Part shown: positions 20,412-29,343 of the stretch, in pieces | How the letters are laid out: every line of letters starts with the position of its first letter | How positions within the stretch are numbered: the stretch's first letter is position 1 | Origin: Microvirga lupini | Lineage (GTDB): Bacteria; Pseudomonadota; Alphaproteobacteria; Rhizobiales; Beijerinckiaceae | DNA length: 64,000 nt | Assembly (NCBI RefSeq): GCF_014191055.1 | Contig: NZ_JACHWB010000001.1 | Coordinates: forward strand, 1,083,875-1,147,874 | Direction: 5' to 3' | Position numbers and translations under genes: made by a program | Notes under the pieces: generated by a model | What the model saw: the letters and a program-made list of their open reading frames with translations, nothing else | Database searches by the model: none | Told to the model about the DNA's origin: nothing

Positions 20412-21665
20412 ATGACATTCGACTTTGAAACGGGCCTTTCCCGGCGGCTCTTCCTGCGCGGCACAGGTGGCGGATTGCTCCTAAGCTCGGCCTTCGCCGC
20501 CGCCGGCCCTGCCTTCGCTCAAGGCAATGGTTCGGGTGGAGGGGGAGGAATGCCGGCTCTTCCACCTGACCGGCCGACGGGACGACCGATGCCGGAGATG
20601 GAAAAGGAGATGCCGGAAGCGCCCGGAAAGCGCCTCGGATACGCCATCGTGGGACTGGGTCAATTCGCCTTGAACCAGATCATCCCATCCTTCTCCGAGA
20701 GCAAATCGTCGAAGCTGGTGGCTCTGGTGTCCGGCAACCGCGACAAGGCTTTGCAGGTCGCCGACCGTTACGGCGTCGATCAGAAGAACATCTACGACTA
20801 TCAGAGCTTCGACCGCATCGCCGACAACGACGAGATCGACATCGTCTACATCATCCTGCCCAATGCACTGCATGCCGAGTACACGGTGCGGGCCTTCAAG
20901 GCCGGCAAGCACGTGTTGTGCGAAAAGCCGATGGCGGTGACGGCCGAGGAATGCGAGACGATGATCCGGGCCGGTCGCGAAGCTGGCCGCAAGCTCATGA
21001 TCGCGTATCGCGCTCAGTACGAGCCGTATAACCTGGAAGCCATTCGTATGTCGCGCGAGGGCGAGCTCGGCAAGATCCGCCTTGTGACGAGCGACCATGG
21101 GCGAATCCTCGATCCAAAGGTGCCGGCCGATCAATGGCGTATGGTAAAGGCTCTGGCCGGCGGCGGCTCCCTTTATGACATCGGCATCTACTCGCTCCAG
21201 GCAGCCCGGTACATCACGGGCGAGGAGCCGGTGGAGGTCTCGGCTCATATCTCAAGCGATGCGAGCGACCCTCGATTCAAGGAGGTCGAGGATCTCGTGG
21301 CGTTTCAGCTTCGCTTCCCGTCGGGTACGCTGGCCAATCTCACCTCGTCCTATTCCACGTCGTCCGTGAAGCGCTTCCAGGTGTTCGGCTCAAAGGCCTC
21401 TCTTGTTCTCGATCCAGCCACGGAGTACGAGCGGCATCAGATGAAGGTGAAAACCGAAAAGGAAGAGCGGCGTGTGCAGATTCCGGAGGGCAACCAGTTC
21501 GCCGCCGAGATGGATCACCTGTCGAACGCCGTGATGGAGAACCGGGAGCCGAAAACGCCGGGCGAGGAGGGCCTGCGCGATGTGCGCATCATGCAAGCCG
21601 TTTATAGGGCCGCACAGGAAGGTCGGCCCGTTTCATTGGATACGACAGGCGCAACTTCCCGCTGA
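20412..21665 (+). CDS. Tat-exported Gfo/Idh/MocA oxidoreductase (GFOR-like)
   Basis: 417 aa. The N-terminus carries a twin-arginine signal (SRRLFLRG) followed by a hydrophobic stretch and a Gly/Pro-rich linker (about residues 36-70). The Rossmann motif is VGLGQFA, the EKP motif CEKPMAV is present, and GGGSLYDIGIYSLQAARY is close to glucose-fructose oxidoreductase of Zymomonas type. That family holds NADP tightly and works in the periplasm. Downstream of the SDR gene in the same direction. Sugar or polyol oxidation is likely; the exact substrate is unknown. Confidence 0.9.
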   Translation: MTFDFETGLSRRLFLRGTGGGLLLSSAFAAAGPAFAQGNGSGGGGGMPALPPDRPTGRPMPEMEKEMPEAPGKRLGYAIVGLGQFALNQIIPSFSESKSSKLVALVSGNRDKALQVADRYGVDQKNIYDYQSFDRIADNDEIDIVYIILPNALHAEYTVRAFKAGKHVLCEKPMAVTAEECETMIRAGREAGRKLMIAYRAQYEPYNLEAIRMSREGELGKIRLVTSDHGRILDPKVPADQWRMVKALAGGGSLYDIGIYSLQAARYITGEEPVEVSAHISSDASDPRFKEVEDLVAFQLRFPSGTLANLTSSYSTSSVKRFQVFGSKASLVLDPATEYERHQMKVKTEKEERRVQIPEGNQFAAEMDHLSNAVMENREPKTPGEEGLRDVRIMQAVYRAAQEGRPVSLDTTGATSR

Positions 21666-21673
21666 GGGTATGC

Positions 21674-22954
21674 CTATTCGGACTGCAGAGCCATTTCTGC
21701 GGCCTTGATTGGCTTCAGCCTCTCATTTTCCTTAGCCCTATATTCACGCTGCACGTCCGTGATGTAGTCGCGCACGATCGGCGCGGCATCGCGCTTGCGG
21801 GCGAGCTGCATGTGGAACACGAGCTGGCTGCCGGTGGTGAACATGGTCTCGGCGCTGATGAGGTAGAACTCGAACATGCGGCAGAAACGCTCGTCATACA
21901 TGGCGGCGATTTTCTCGCGGTTCGCTTCGAAGCGCCGGTGCCAATGGTTGAGCGTCTTCGCGTAGTGCAGACGCAGGAATTCGAGATCTGTCACCCAGAG
22001 CTGGCTCTGTTCGACGACGGGAAACACCTCCGACAGGGCAGGGGAGTAGGCGCCGGGGAAGATGTACTTGCGCAGCCACGGGCTTGCGGTGCCGGGCGGG
22101 CTCATCTTGCCGATGGAGTGCAGCACCATCAGCCCGTCATCGTCGAGCAGCGAGTTGATCTTGGCGAAGAATTCGCCGTAATGATGCACGCCCACATGCT
22201 CGAACATGCCGACCGAGACGATGCGGTCGAACGTGCGATCGACTTTGCGATAGTCGAGCAACTCGAAGCGCACCCGGTCCGACAGGCCGGCACGGCGTGC
22301 CTTCTCGTTGGAGAGCTCATGCTGCTCCTTCGAGAGCGTGACGCCGGTCACATCCACTTCCTCCATGGCCGCGAGATAGAGCGCGAGATCGCCCCAGCCG
22401 CTGCCGATGTCGAGGATCTTCAAGCCGGGCTTCAGCCGCAGCTTCGAGGCGATGAGACGAAGCTTGTTCTGCTGCGCCTCTTCCAGCGTGTCGTCGTCGT
22501 TGACGAAGTAGGCGCAGGAATACTGCATGCCCTTGTCGAGGAAGAGCTTGTAGAAGTCGTTGCCTAGATCGTAGTGATGCGCCACGTTCTGTTGTGCCTT
22601 GCCGACCGGGTTTGCCTGCTGGAAGCGCTTCACTCCCCGCGAGATGCGCTTGAGCACGCTCTGCAGCGGGTAATTCGCCAGGGACGAGCGGTTCATTGAA
22701 AACAGGTTCAGAAAATCTCTGAGCGATGAGCCGTCCTCGAAGCTCATGCGGCCATCCATATAGGCTTCGCCCGCATGCAGTTCCGGATTGAGGAAGAGCT
22801 TGTGGTAGAGCGAGCGGTCGGTGAGCCGCATGGTGACGCTTGGGCCTGGTTTTTCGCCGCCGAACGTATGGGTGCCACCCTCCGCATCGATCACCTTCAG
22901 GTTTCCGGCTCGCACGAAGGATCTCAGCATGTTGGACAGGGGAAACATCGGCAC
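21674..22954 (-). CDS. cfa: Cyclopropane-fatty-acyl-phospholipid synthase
   Basis: 426 aa. Transfers a methylene group from SAM to unsaturated acyl chains of membrane phospholipids, usually on entry to stationary phase or under acid stress. The N-terminal domain is followed by a SAM-binding core (ILDIGSGWGDLALYLA) with the family stretches QYSCAYF, VTGVTLSKEQ and GMFEHVG. It is convergent with the GFOR-like gene and divergent from manganese catalase; the neighbourhood looks like a stress group. Confidence 0.93.
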   Translation of the reverse strand: MPMFPLSNMLRSFVRAGNLKVIDAEGGTHTFGGEKPGPSVTMRLTDRSLYHKLFLNPELHAGEAYMDGRMSFEDGSSLRDFLNLFSMNRSSLANYPLQSVLKRISRGVKRFQQANPVGKAQQNVAHHYDLGNDFYKLFLDKGMQYSCAYFVNDDDTLEEAQQNKLRLIASKLRLKPGLKILDIGSGWGDLALYLAAMEEVDVTGVTLSKEQHELSNEKARRAGLSDRVRFELLDYRKVDRTFDRIVSVGMFEHVGVHHYGEFFAKINSLLDDDGLMVLHSIGKMSPPGTASPWLRKYIFPGAYSPALSEVFPVVEQSQLWVTDLEFLRLHYAKTLNHWHRRFEANREKIAAMYDERFCRMFEFYLISAETMFTTGSQLVFHMQLARKRDAAPIVRDYITDVQREYRAKENERLKPIKAAEMALQSE

Positions 22955-23066
22955 CTCTCTGGGTCATTCGTCGGGGCGGATGGTTCCACAGTTGCGGACG
23001 GGTGGCTAGAGGGGTGATCGGCCAGATCAGAACTCGTCTAAAGTACGGGGTAAACGGCCTAAATCG

Positions 23067-23091
23067 GGAACAACGGGGAATCGCTTTGGTT
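23067..23091 (+). promoter_or_regulatory. EcfG-type general stress promoter of the manganese catalase gene
   Basis: GGAAC (23067-23071), 17 bases, then GTT (23089-23091): the consensus for the alphaproteobacterial general stress sigma factor EcfG. It lies about 60 bases before the catalase start. Confidence 0.65.
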
Positions 23092-23151
23092 GGAAGGCTG
23101 ACTCTTGCGGGGCTGAGAGTCGCGACTCAATCCACCAGACAGGAGCAGCCG

Positions 23152-24033
23152 ATGTTCTTCCGCCAGAAGCAGATGGCGTATCACGCCAAGCCTGAGAAAC
23201 CCGACCCGCTCTTCGCCAAGATGCTCCAAGAACCCCTGGGCGGCCAATGGGGTGAGATCAGCGTGATGATGACCTATCTGTTCCAGGGCTGGAACTGCCG
23301 CGGCCCCCAGAAATACAAGGACATGATCATGGACATCGGCACCGAGGAGATCGGCCATGTCGAGATGCTCGCCACCATGATCGCGCGCCTGCTCGAAACC
23401 TCGCCGATCGAGCAACAGGAGGACATGGCCAAGAATTCGGTGGTGGGGGCTGTCATGGGCGGCGCTCGAGTTGAGGATGCCATCGTGGCCGGCATGAACG
23501 CCCAGCATTACATCGTGGCCGGCCTCGGAGCGCGGCCGTCCGACAGCGTCGGCAATCCCTGGACCTCCGCCTACACCATTGCGAGCGGCAACTTGCTGGC
23601 CGATTTCCGTTTCAACGTGACGGCCGAGAGCCAGGGGCGACTGCAGGTCAGCCGTCTCTACAACATGACGAACGACACCGGCGTGCGCGACATGCTCTCG
23701 TTCCTCATCGCGCGCGATACCATGCACCAGAACCAGTGGCTTGCTGCGATCCGCGAACTCGAGGAGGACGGCCTTGAGATGACGCCGGTGCCGTCGAACT
23801 TCCCGCAGAGCCTGGAGAAGAGCGAGGTGGCCTACCAATTCCTCAACCATTCGGAAGGGACTGAGAGCGAGCAGGGGCGCTGGGCTCAAGGGCCTGCGCC
23901 GGACGGGAAGGGCACCTTCACCTATATCGATCGCCCGCCGGCCTACACGGAGGACGAGGGCGACCTCAACCCGGTCGATCCCCGCACTTACGGCACCCCG
24001 CCGGCCCCTGTGCCGCCGGCTGCTGCGGAGTAG
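23152..24033 (+). CDS. Manganese catalase
   Basis: 293 aa from the ATG at 23152 with AGGAG at 23140-23144. A di-manganese, non-haem catalase that degrades hydrogen peroxide. The four-helix ferritin-like core carries Glu/His ligands in EEIGHVEML and in RDTMHQNQW, with an earlier Glu in WGEISVMM. A C-terminal tail contains the typical ...GTFTYIDRPPAY. Length is normal. An EcfG-type promoter precedes it, consistent with general stress control. Confidence 0.93.
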   Translation: MFFRQKQMAYHAKPEKPDPLFAKMLQEPLGGQWGEISVMMTYLFQGWNCRGPQKYKDMIMDIGTEEIGHVEMLATMIARLLETSPIEQQEDMAKNSVVGAVMGGARVEDAIVAGMNAQHYIVAGLGARPSDSVGNPWTSAYTIASGNLLADFRFNVTAESQGRLQVSRLYNMTNDTGVRDMLSFLIARDTMHQNQWLAAIRELEEDGLEMTPVPSNFPQSLEKSEVAYQFLNHSEGTESEQGRWAQGPAPDGKGTFTYIDRPPAYTEDEGDLNPVDPRTYGTPPAPVPPAAAE

Positions 24034-24107
24034 TTGTGGGGAGTTCTATATCAACGTCATGGCCGGGCTTGTCCCGGTCATTGTCATATTTTGAATTGCT
24101 CACCACT

Positions 24108-24244
24108 GTCATTCCGGGGCGAGCGGAGCGAGAGCCCGGAATCCATACCCGCCTAACGATTCAAAATGAGGCGCAACGCTGCTCGCCCTTACTGAGACGT
24201 CGTGTTTATGGATTCCGGGCTCCACTGCGCGGCCCCGGAATGAC
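24108..24244. repeat. Long inverted repeat between katN-like gene and uvrD
   Basis: Outer arms GTCATTCCGGGGC (24108-24120) and GCCCCGGAATGAC (24232-24244) are exact reverse complements. Inner arms CCCGGAATCCATA and TATGGATTCCGGG match too. This is a common dispersed hairpin element of alphaproteobacterial genomes. A smaller CCGGGCTTGTCCCGG hairpin precedes it at about 24063. Confidence 0.7.
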
Positions 24245-24263
24245 AATTAAGGTATGTTGCGGC

Positions 24264-26639
24264 TCAGCTCAGCGCTTCCACGAAACTGTCGAGCACCATC
24301 TTCCGTCCGGCCTTATCGAACTCGACCGTGAGCTTGTTGCCGTCCACCGCCTCGATGGTGCCAGGACCGAACTTGGTGTGCAGGACGCGACCGCCGACCT
24401 TGAAGCCCGAGCCGCCGGTGGATTTCGCCACCAGTTCGCCCTCAATCAGCATCGGACCGCGACGCTCGCCGGAGCGGCGTGCGGAATAGCCACCGTCCTC
24501 GGTCGTTGCGCGATGAGCCTGCGCACGCTGCCAGCCAGGGGTCTGGTAGGACGAGCCGCTGAAGGGCTGCATGCGGTCGAAGCGGGAGCCGCCATAGGAG
24601 AAGTTGGCCGGGGCCTCGGCGATCTCTACATTAGCCTCAGGCAGGTCGTCGACGAAGCGGCTTGGCACGGTCGAGTTCCACAGGCCGTGGATGCGTCGAT
24701 TGGAGGCAAAGTAGATCTTGGCCCGGCGCCGGGCGCGGGTGAGGCCCACATGGGCGAGGCGCCGCTCCTCCTCCAGGCCCGCGCGGCCGCTCTCGTCGAG
24801 GGCGCGCTGGTTCGGGAAGAGGCCCTCCTCCCAGCCGGGCAGGAAGACCGTGTCGAACTCCAGCCCCTTCGCCGCATGGAGCGTCATCAGGCTCACGCGT
24901 TCGACGGTGTCGGATTCGTTGGCCTCCATCACGAGCGACACGTGCTCGAGGAAGCTCTGTAGGTCGGGGAACTCCTCCATGGAGCGCACGAGCTCCTTGA
25001 GGTTTTCGAGCCGCCCCGCCGCATCCGCCGATTTGTCCTTCTGCCACATGTCGGTATAGCCGGATTCCTCCAGCACCGTCTGGGCGACTTCGGACTGGCT
25101 CATGGTCTCGGAGAGCTTCGCCCAGCGGCCGAAGGAGATGAGCAGATCGCGTAAGGTGGCGCGCGGTTTTGGCTTCAGCTCGTCGGTTTCGACGATGAAG
25201 CGCGCGGCCTCCATCAGCGGCACGCGGGCCGCGCGGGCATGGTTGTGCAGCACCTGGATCGTTGCGTCGCCTAAGCCACGCTTCGGCGTATTCACGATGC
25301 GCTCGAAAGCGAGGTCGTCCGCAGGCTGGTTGACGACGCGCAGGTAAGCAAGCGCATCGCGAATTTCCGCGCGCTCATAGAAGCGCGGGCCGCCGATGAC
25401 GCGATAGGGAACGCCCAGCGTCACGAGCCGGTCTTCGATCTCGCGCATCTGGGCCGAGATGCGCACCAGGATGGCGATCTCGGAGAGCGGGTGCTTTTTG
25501 GCGTGCAGCGCCTCGATCTCCTCGCCGATGAGGCGCGCCTCGTCCTCGGAATCCCAGGCGCCGGTGATCGTCACCTTCTCACCGGGCTCATCCTCGGTGC
25601 GCAGCGTCTTGCCGAGGCGGCCCTGGTTCTTGGCGATGAGGCCGGAGGCTGCGGAGAGGATATGGCCGGTGGAGCGATAGTTGCGCTCGAGCCGGATCAC
25701 CGTCGCGCCCGGGAAGTCATGCTCGAAGCGCAGGATATTGTCGACCTCGGCGCCGCGCCAGCCATAGATCGACTGGTCGTCGTCGCCGACGCAGCACAGG
25801 TTCTTGCGCGCCTGGGCCAGAAGCCGCAGCCAGAGATACTGCGCGACGTTGGTGTCCTGGTACTCGTCCACCAGCATGTAGCGGAAACGGTTCTGGTACT
25901 GCTCCAGAATGTCCGGATGCTCGCGCCACAGGCGCAGGCATTCGAGCAGGAGGTCGCCGAAATCGACGGCGTTCAGAACCTTCAGTCGCTCCTGATAGGC
26001 CCGGTAGAGCCGCCCGCCCTTGCCATTGGCGAAGGCCCCGGCTTCACCGGCCGGCACCTGATCGGGCCCGAGCCCCCGGTTCTTCCAGCCGTCGATATGG
26101 CCGGCGAGTTGCCGGGCCGGCCAGCGCTTCTCGTCGATGCCCTCTGCCTCGATCACCTGCTTCATCAGTCGGAGCTGGTCGTCCGTCCCCAGAATCGTGA
26201 AGTCCGAGCGAAGGCCCACAAGTTCGGCATGGCGGCGCAGGATCTTGGTGCCGATCGAGTGGAAGGTGCCGAGCCATTGCATGCCCTCGGCCACGGGGCC
26301 GATGACAGCCGTGATGCGCTCGCGCATCTCCCGCGCGGCCTTGTTGGTGAAGGTCACGGACAGGATCTGGGACGGATAAGCCTTCCCGGTGGCGATCAGG
26401 TGGGCAATCCGGGTGGTAAGCACGCGGGTCTTGCCCGTGCCGGCGCCCGCCAGCACGAGAACCGGGCCCTCGGTGGCCTCCACGGCGGCGCGCTGCTCTG
26501 GGTTCAAGCCGTTTAGATAAGGCGATTGGGGCGCGACCGCCGCACGGGCGCGGGCGCTCAGCGAGCCGGACGCGGGCTCATGGGCCAAGCTGTCATGCGG
26601 GTCGTGTCTGGGATCGGACTGATTCATCGGCGGGACCAT
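24264..26639 (-). CDS. uvrD: UvrD/PcrA-type DNA helicase
   Basis: 791 aa SF1A helicase for nucleotide excision and mismatch repair. Motif I GAGTGKTRVL, motif II DEYQDTN, motif III GDDDQSIYGWRGAE, motif IV RLERNYRST, and motifs V-VI (LHAAKGLEFDTVF, LTRARRRA) are all intact. A C-terminal Tudor-like module ends in GRKMVLDSFVEALS. Length is slightly above E. coli UvrD because of an N-terminal extension. Met5 is another possible start. In relatives it lies near prmA and pepP on the same strand, as here but with a roughly 5-kb gene group between. Confidence 0.95.
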   Translation of the reverse strand: MVPPMNQSDPRHDPHDSLAHEPASGSLSARARAAVAPQSPYLNGLNPEQRAAVEATEGPVLVLAGAGTGKTRVLTTRIAHLIATGKAYPSQILSVTFTNKAAREMRERITAVIGPVAEGMQWLGTFHSIGTKILRRHAELVGLRSDFTILGTDDQLRLMKQVIEAEGIDEKRWPARQLAGHIDGWKNRGLGPDQVPAGEAGAFANGKGGRLYRAYQERLKVLNAVDFGDLLLECLRLWREHPDILEQYQNRFRYMLVDEYQDTNVAQYLWLRLLAQARKNLCCVGDDDQSIYGWRGAEVDNILRFEHDFPGATVIRLERNYRSTGHILSAASGLIAKNQGRLGKTLRTEDEPGEKVTITGAWDSEDEARLIGEEIEALHAKKHPLSEIAILVRISAQMREIEDRLVTLGVPYRVIGGPRFYERAEIRDALAYLRVVNQPADDLAFERIVNTPKRGLGDATIQVLHNHARAARVPLMEAARFIVETDELKPKPRATLRDLLISFGRWAKLSETMSQSEVAQTVLEESGYTDMWQKDKSADAAGRLENLKELVRSMEEFPDLQSFLEHVSLVMEANESDTVERVSLMTLHAAKGLEFDTVFLPGWEEGLFPNQRALDESGRAGLEEERRLAHVGLTRARRRAKIYFASNRRIHGLWNSTVPSRFVDDLPEANVEIAEAPANFSYGGSRFDRMQPFSGSSYQTPGWQRAQAHRATTEDGGYSARRSGERRGPMLIEGELVAKSTGGSGFKVGGRVLHTKFGPGTIEAVDGNKLTVEFDKAGRKMVLDSFVEALS

Positions 26640-26776
26640 GGATCAAAAGGCGAACGGCGTCGAGCCCGGAATGCCTGTCGATCCTGCCGCAGGCGTGAAC
26701 TTCGGAGCCAAGTTGTCATTGTTGACGAGAGGTCTCATCCTCATATGGGGATGAAGGTCCTGAAGAGGAATGTCCC

Positions 26777-27061
26777 ATGCGTATCATGATGGCTCTTGCC
26801 GTCGGCTCCAGCCTCATCCTGCCCCTAGCCGTGCCGGCGGACGCTCAGACACGCCTGCCCCGCGTGAGCCCGTCCGAGCGGGCTGCGAAGGACATCAACC
26901 GTCGGATCCGGGAGGATCAGAAGCTGCTGAATCTGGAAGAGCGGATCCAGATGGACAACAACCAGATCCGGCAGGACATCCAGCGGGAGCGCCTTTTCGC
27001 CCCCCGGGCATTGCCCCCCGTTTCTCGCGGAGCCTGCCCGCGCGGCTCGATCAGCTGCTAG
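26777..27061 (+). CDS. Small secreted protein with charged helix
   Basis: 94 aa, AGGAA ribosome binding site just before the ATG. A clear signal peptide (MRIMMALAVGSSLILPLAVPADA) precedes a highly charged, coiled-coil-prone helix (RRIREDQKLLNLEERIQMDN) and a short Pro/Cys-containing tail. No family recognised. Directly followed by a palindromic repeat which may serve as its transcript end. Confidence 0.65.
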   Translation: MRIMMALAVGSSLILPLAVPADAQTRLPRVSPSERAAKDINRRIREDQKLLNLEERIQMDNNQIRQDIQRERLFAPRALPPVSRGACPRGSISC

Positions 27062-27064
27062 AGT

Positions 27065-27107
27065 CTCGGACCCAAAAGTGGATTGGCAATTTTGGGAGCA
27101 ATCCGAG
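27065..27107. repeat. Palindromic dispersed repeat, family A copy 2
   Basis: CTCGGA (27065-27070) and TCCGAG (27102-27107) bound the element. Its core matches the reverse complement of the repeat at 120-166 in 34 of 39 positions. Confidence 0.75.
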
Positions 27108-27120
27108 CTCACTCTCTGCG

Positions 27121-27663
27121 CTAGTGACGGGTGCCTGAGGCTGACAGAGCCTCCTGCACCTCGGTCCTGTGCGGAATGCCGATCACGCGGCCCAGGGCTG
27201 CCGGCTGCGGCAGGCGGGCATGAGTCGTTTTCATCACGGCGAGATTGGCCATGATGTCGTCTGGGAAGGGGCTGACCTTCCGGGTCTCCATGTCCACGTG
27301 GAGGGACAGGCCTTCCATGGTGGCTGCAACCCAGCCCTCGCCGGCGTGGCGGATTTCCATGTAGTAGTGGATGCGCTTCTCGTCGAATTCGACCAGCTGG
27401 AGCGTGACGCGCACCCTGTCTTGCACGGTCAATTCACGCTTGTAGGTGGTGTGGATCTCGGCGGCGAAGAAGGAAGCTTTGCGCTTCTCCAGGTAGTCGT
27501 GGCCCAGACCGACGAGGCTGAACCCTTCCTCCACGGCCCGGTCGAAGAGCACATGGTAATAGGCCATATTCATGTGGCCATTATAATCGATCCAAGCGGG
27601 CTCGATCCGCATCGTGGAGGACACGAAGGGGGCAAAGAAAAAGACGGGGGTCCGCTTTTCCAT
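27121..27663 (-). CDS. Acyl-CoA thioesterase, 4HBT hot-dog fold
   Basis: 180 aa. Single hot-dog domain with the active-site stretch WIDYNGHMNMAYYHVLFDRA, in which the Asp and His-Met segment is typical of 4-hydroxybenzoyl-CoA/YbgC-like thioesterases; closely similar proteins are annotated as carnitine-pathway thioesterases. It hydrolyses acyl-CoA thioesters, substrate unknown. Divergent from the dehydrogenase at 27806. Confidence 0.85.
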   Translation of the reverse strand: MEKRTPVFFFAPFVSSTMRIEPAWIDYNGHMNMAYYHVLFDRAVEEGFSLVGLGHDYLEKRKASFFAAEIHTTYKRELTVQDRVRVTLQLVEFDEKRIHYYMEIRHAGEGWVAATMEGLSLHVDMETRKVSPFPDDIMANLAVMKTTHARLPQPAALGRVIGIPHRTEVQEALSASGTRH

Positions 27664-27805
27664 CTCAGTCTTGTTCCTCGATGCGTCTCAGATGCCAATC
27701 CCTTCGCGCTGGAAGAAACAATGTTAGCACGATCTGGCAGCTTGTGCATGAGGGGTGCGGCATCTTTCTCATCCGAGTGTTGCCTTTGCAACGGTTCTGG
27801 TAGCT

Positions 27806-29260
27806 ATGGATCCCATGAGCATCACAACCGGATCTGAAGCCTCCATGAATGCGCCCCACGCTGCCGTCCGTCAGAAAGCCACCGACGCCGTCCTTGCCTC
27901 CCTCCAGGCCGAGTTGTCTCGGCGCCTTGGAGACCGGGTCGCCACCTCGGCCGCCGTTCGCGAGCAGCACGGCCATTCCCTCACCTGGGTGAAGAACCAG
28001 CCGCCGGATATCGTGGTCTATCCTCGGACCAGCGAGGAGGTGTCGGAGGTCGTCAAGCTCTGCGCCGCGCACGAGGTCCCGATCATCCCCTACGGCACCG
28101 GCACCTCGCTCGAAGGGCACGTCAATGCTCCTTACGGTGGCGTGTCAATCGACCTGAGCCTGATGAAGCGCGTCATCGCCGTTCATGACGAGGATCTGGA
28201 TTGCGTGGTCGAGGCCGGCGTGACCCGCAAGGAGCTCAACGAGCACCTGCGCGACAAGGGCCTGTTCTTCCCCATTGATCCAGGCGCCGACGCCTCCATC
28301 GGCGGCATGGTCGCCACGCGAGCCTCGGGCACCAATGCGGTGCGCTATGGAACCATGAAGGACGTGGTGCTGGCGCTCACCGCCGTGCTGCCCGATGGCG
28401 AGATCGTGAAGACGGCAAGCCGCGCCAAGAAGAGTTCGGCCGGCTACGATCTGACCAGGCTTCTCATCGGGTCGGAGGGAACCCTCGGCATCGTCACCGA
28501 GATCACCCTCAAGCTCAACGGCATCCCGGAGGCCATCTCGGCCGGCATCTGTCCCTTCCCATCGGTCAAGGCGGCCTGCGACGCCGTGATCATGACGATC
28601 CAGTCCGGCATCCCGGTGGCCCGTATCGAGCTGCTCGACGAGGTGCAGGTGAGGGCGGTCAATCTTCATTCCAAGCTCACCCTGCCGGAGAGCCCCCTGC
28701 TGCTCCTGGAGTTCCACGGCTCCGAGGCCGGGGTGCAGGAGCAGGCGGAGCGCTTCGGCGAGATCGCGGCCGAGTTCAGCGGTGGACCATTCGAATGGGC
28801 CACGAAGCCTGAAGAGCGCTCGCGCCTCTGGCAGGCCCGGCATGATGCCTATTGGGCCGCCAAAGGCCTGCGGCCGGGTGCGCAATCGGTGGCAACCGAT
28901 GTCTGCGTGCCGATCTCGCGTCTGGCCGAATGCGTGGATGCCACCAAGCAGGACATTCTGGAGAGCGGGCTCATCGCCCCCATCGTGGGTCATGTGGGCG
29001 ATGGCAACTTCCACGTTCAGCCCCTCGTGAACACCGACGATCCGGCGGAAATCGAGGCCTGCGAGGCCTTTGTCGACCGGCTCGTGCGCCGGGCGGTCGC
29101 CATGGAGGGCACCTGTACGGGCGAGCACGGGGTCGGTCAGAAGAAGATGAAGTATCTGGAGATCGAACATGGACCGGCGGCGCTCGGCCTCATGCGCGTC
29201 TTGAAACAGGCCATCGATCCTCACAACATCATGAATCCGGGCAAGATCGTCGCGCTTTGA
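27806..29260 (+). CDS. FAD-linked D-lactate/glycolate-type dehydrogenase
   Basis: 484 aa from the ATG at 27806; 27815 and 27845 are alternative starts and no strong ribosome binding site separates them. A PCMH-type FAD-binding domain (IIPYGTGTSLEGH, GADASIGGMVATRASGTNAVRYG) is followed by the FAD-oxidase C-terminal domain (GHVGDGNFHV, EGTCTGEHGVG, DPHNIMNPGKI). Close in layout to D-lactate dehydrogenase (cytochrome) and GlcD. Probably feeds electrons from a 2-hydroxy acid into respiration. Confidence 0.9.
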   Translation: MDPMSITTGSEASMNAPHAAVRQKATDAVLASLQAELSRRLGDRVATSAAVREQHGHSLTWVKNQPPDIVVYPRTSEEVSEVVKLCAAHEVPIIPYGTGTSLEGHVNAPYGGVSIDLSLMKRVIAVHDEDLDCVVEAGVTRKELNEHLRDKGLFFPIDPGADASIGGMVATRASGTNAVRYGTMKDVVLALTAVLPDGEIVKTASRAKKSSAGYDLTRLLIGSEGTLGIVTEITLKLNGIPEAISAGICPFPSVKAACDAVIMTIQSGIPVARIELLDEVQVRAVNLHSKLTLPESPLLLLEFHGSEAGVQEQAERFGEIAAEFSGGPFEWATKPEERSRLWQARHDAYWAAKGLRPGAQSVATDVCVPISRLAECVDATKQDILESGLIAPIVGHVGDGNFHVQPLVNTDDPAEIEACEAFVDRLVRRAVAMEGTCTGEHGVGQKKMKYLEIEHGPAALGLMRVLKQAIDPHNIMNPGKIVAL

Positions 29261-29343
29261 CGGTGGAACACGGTGAACAGCGCTCCCGGTCCTTGCCGTC
29301 ATGGGGTAAGGACGTGTCAGAGTAACGGAGAAAAGGCGGCTTC

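Noticed and set aside
28145..29302. Long open frame opposite the FAD dehydrogenase
   Set aside because: Antisense shadow of a clear enzyme, composition not protein-like.
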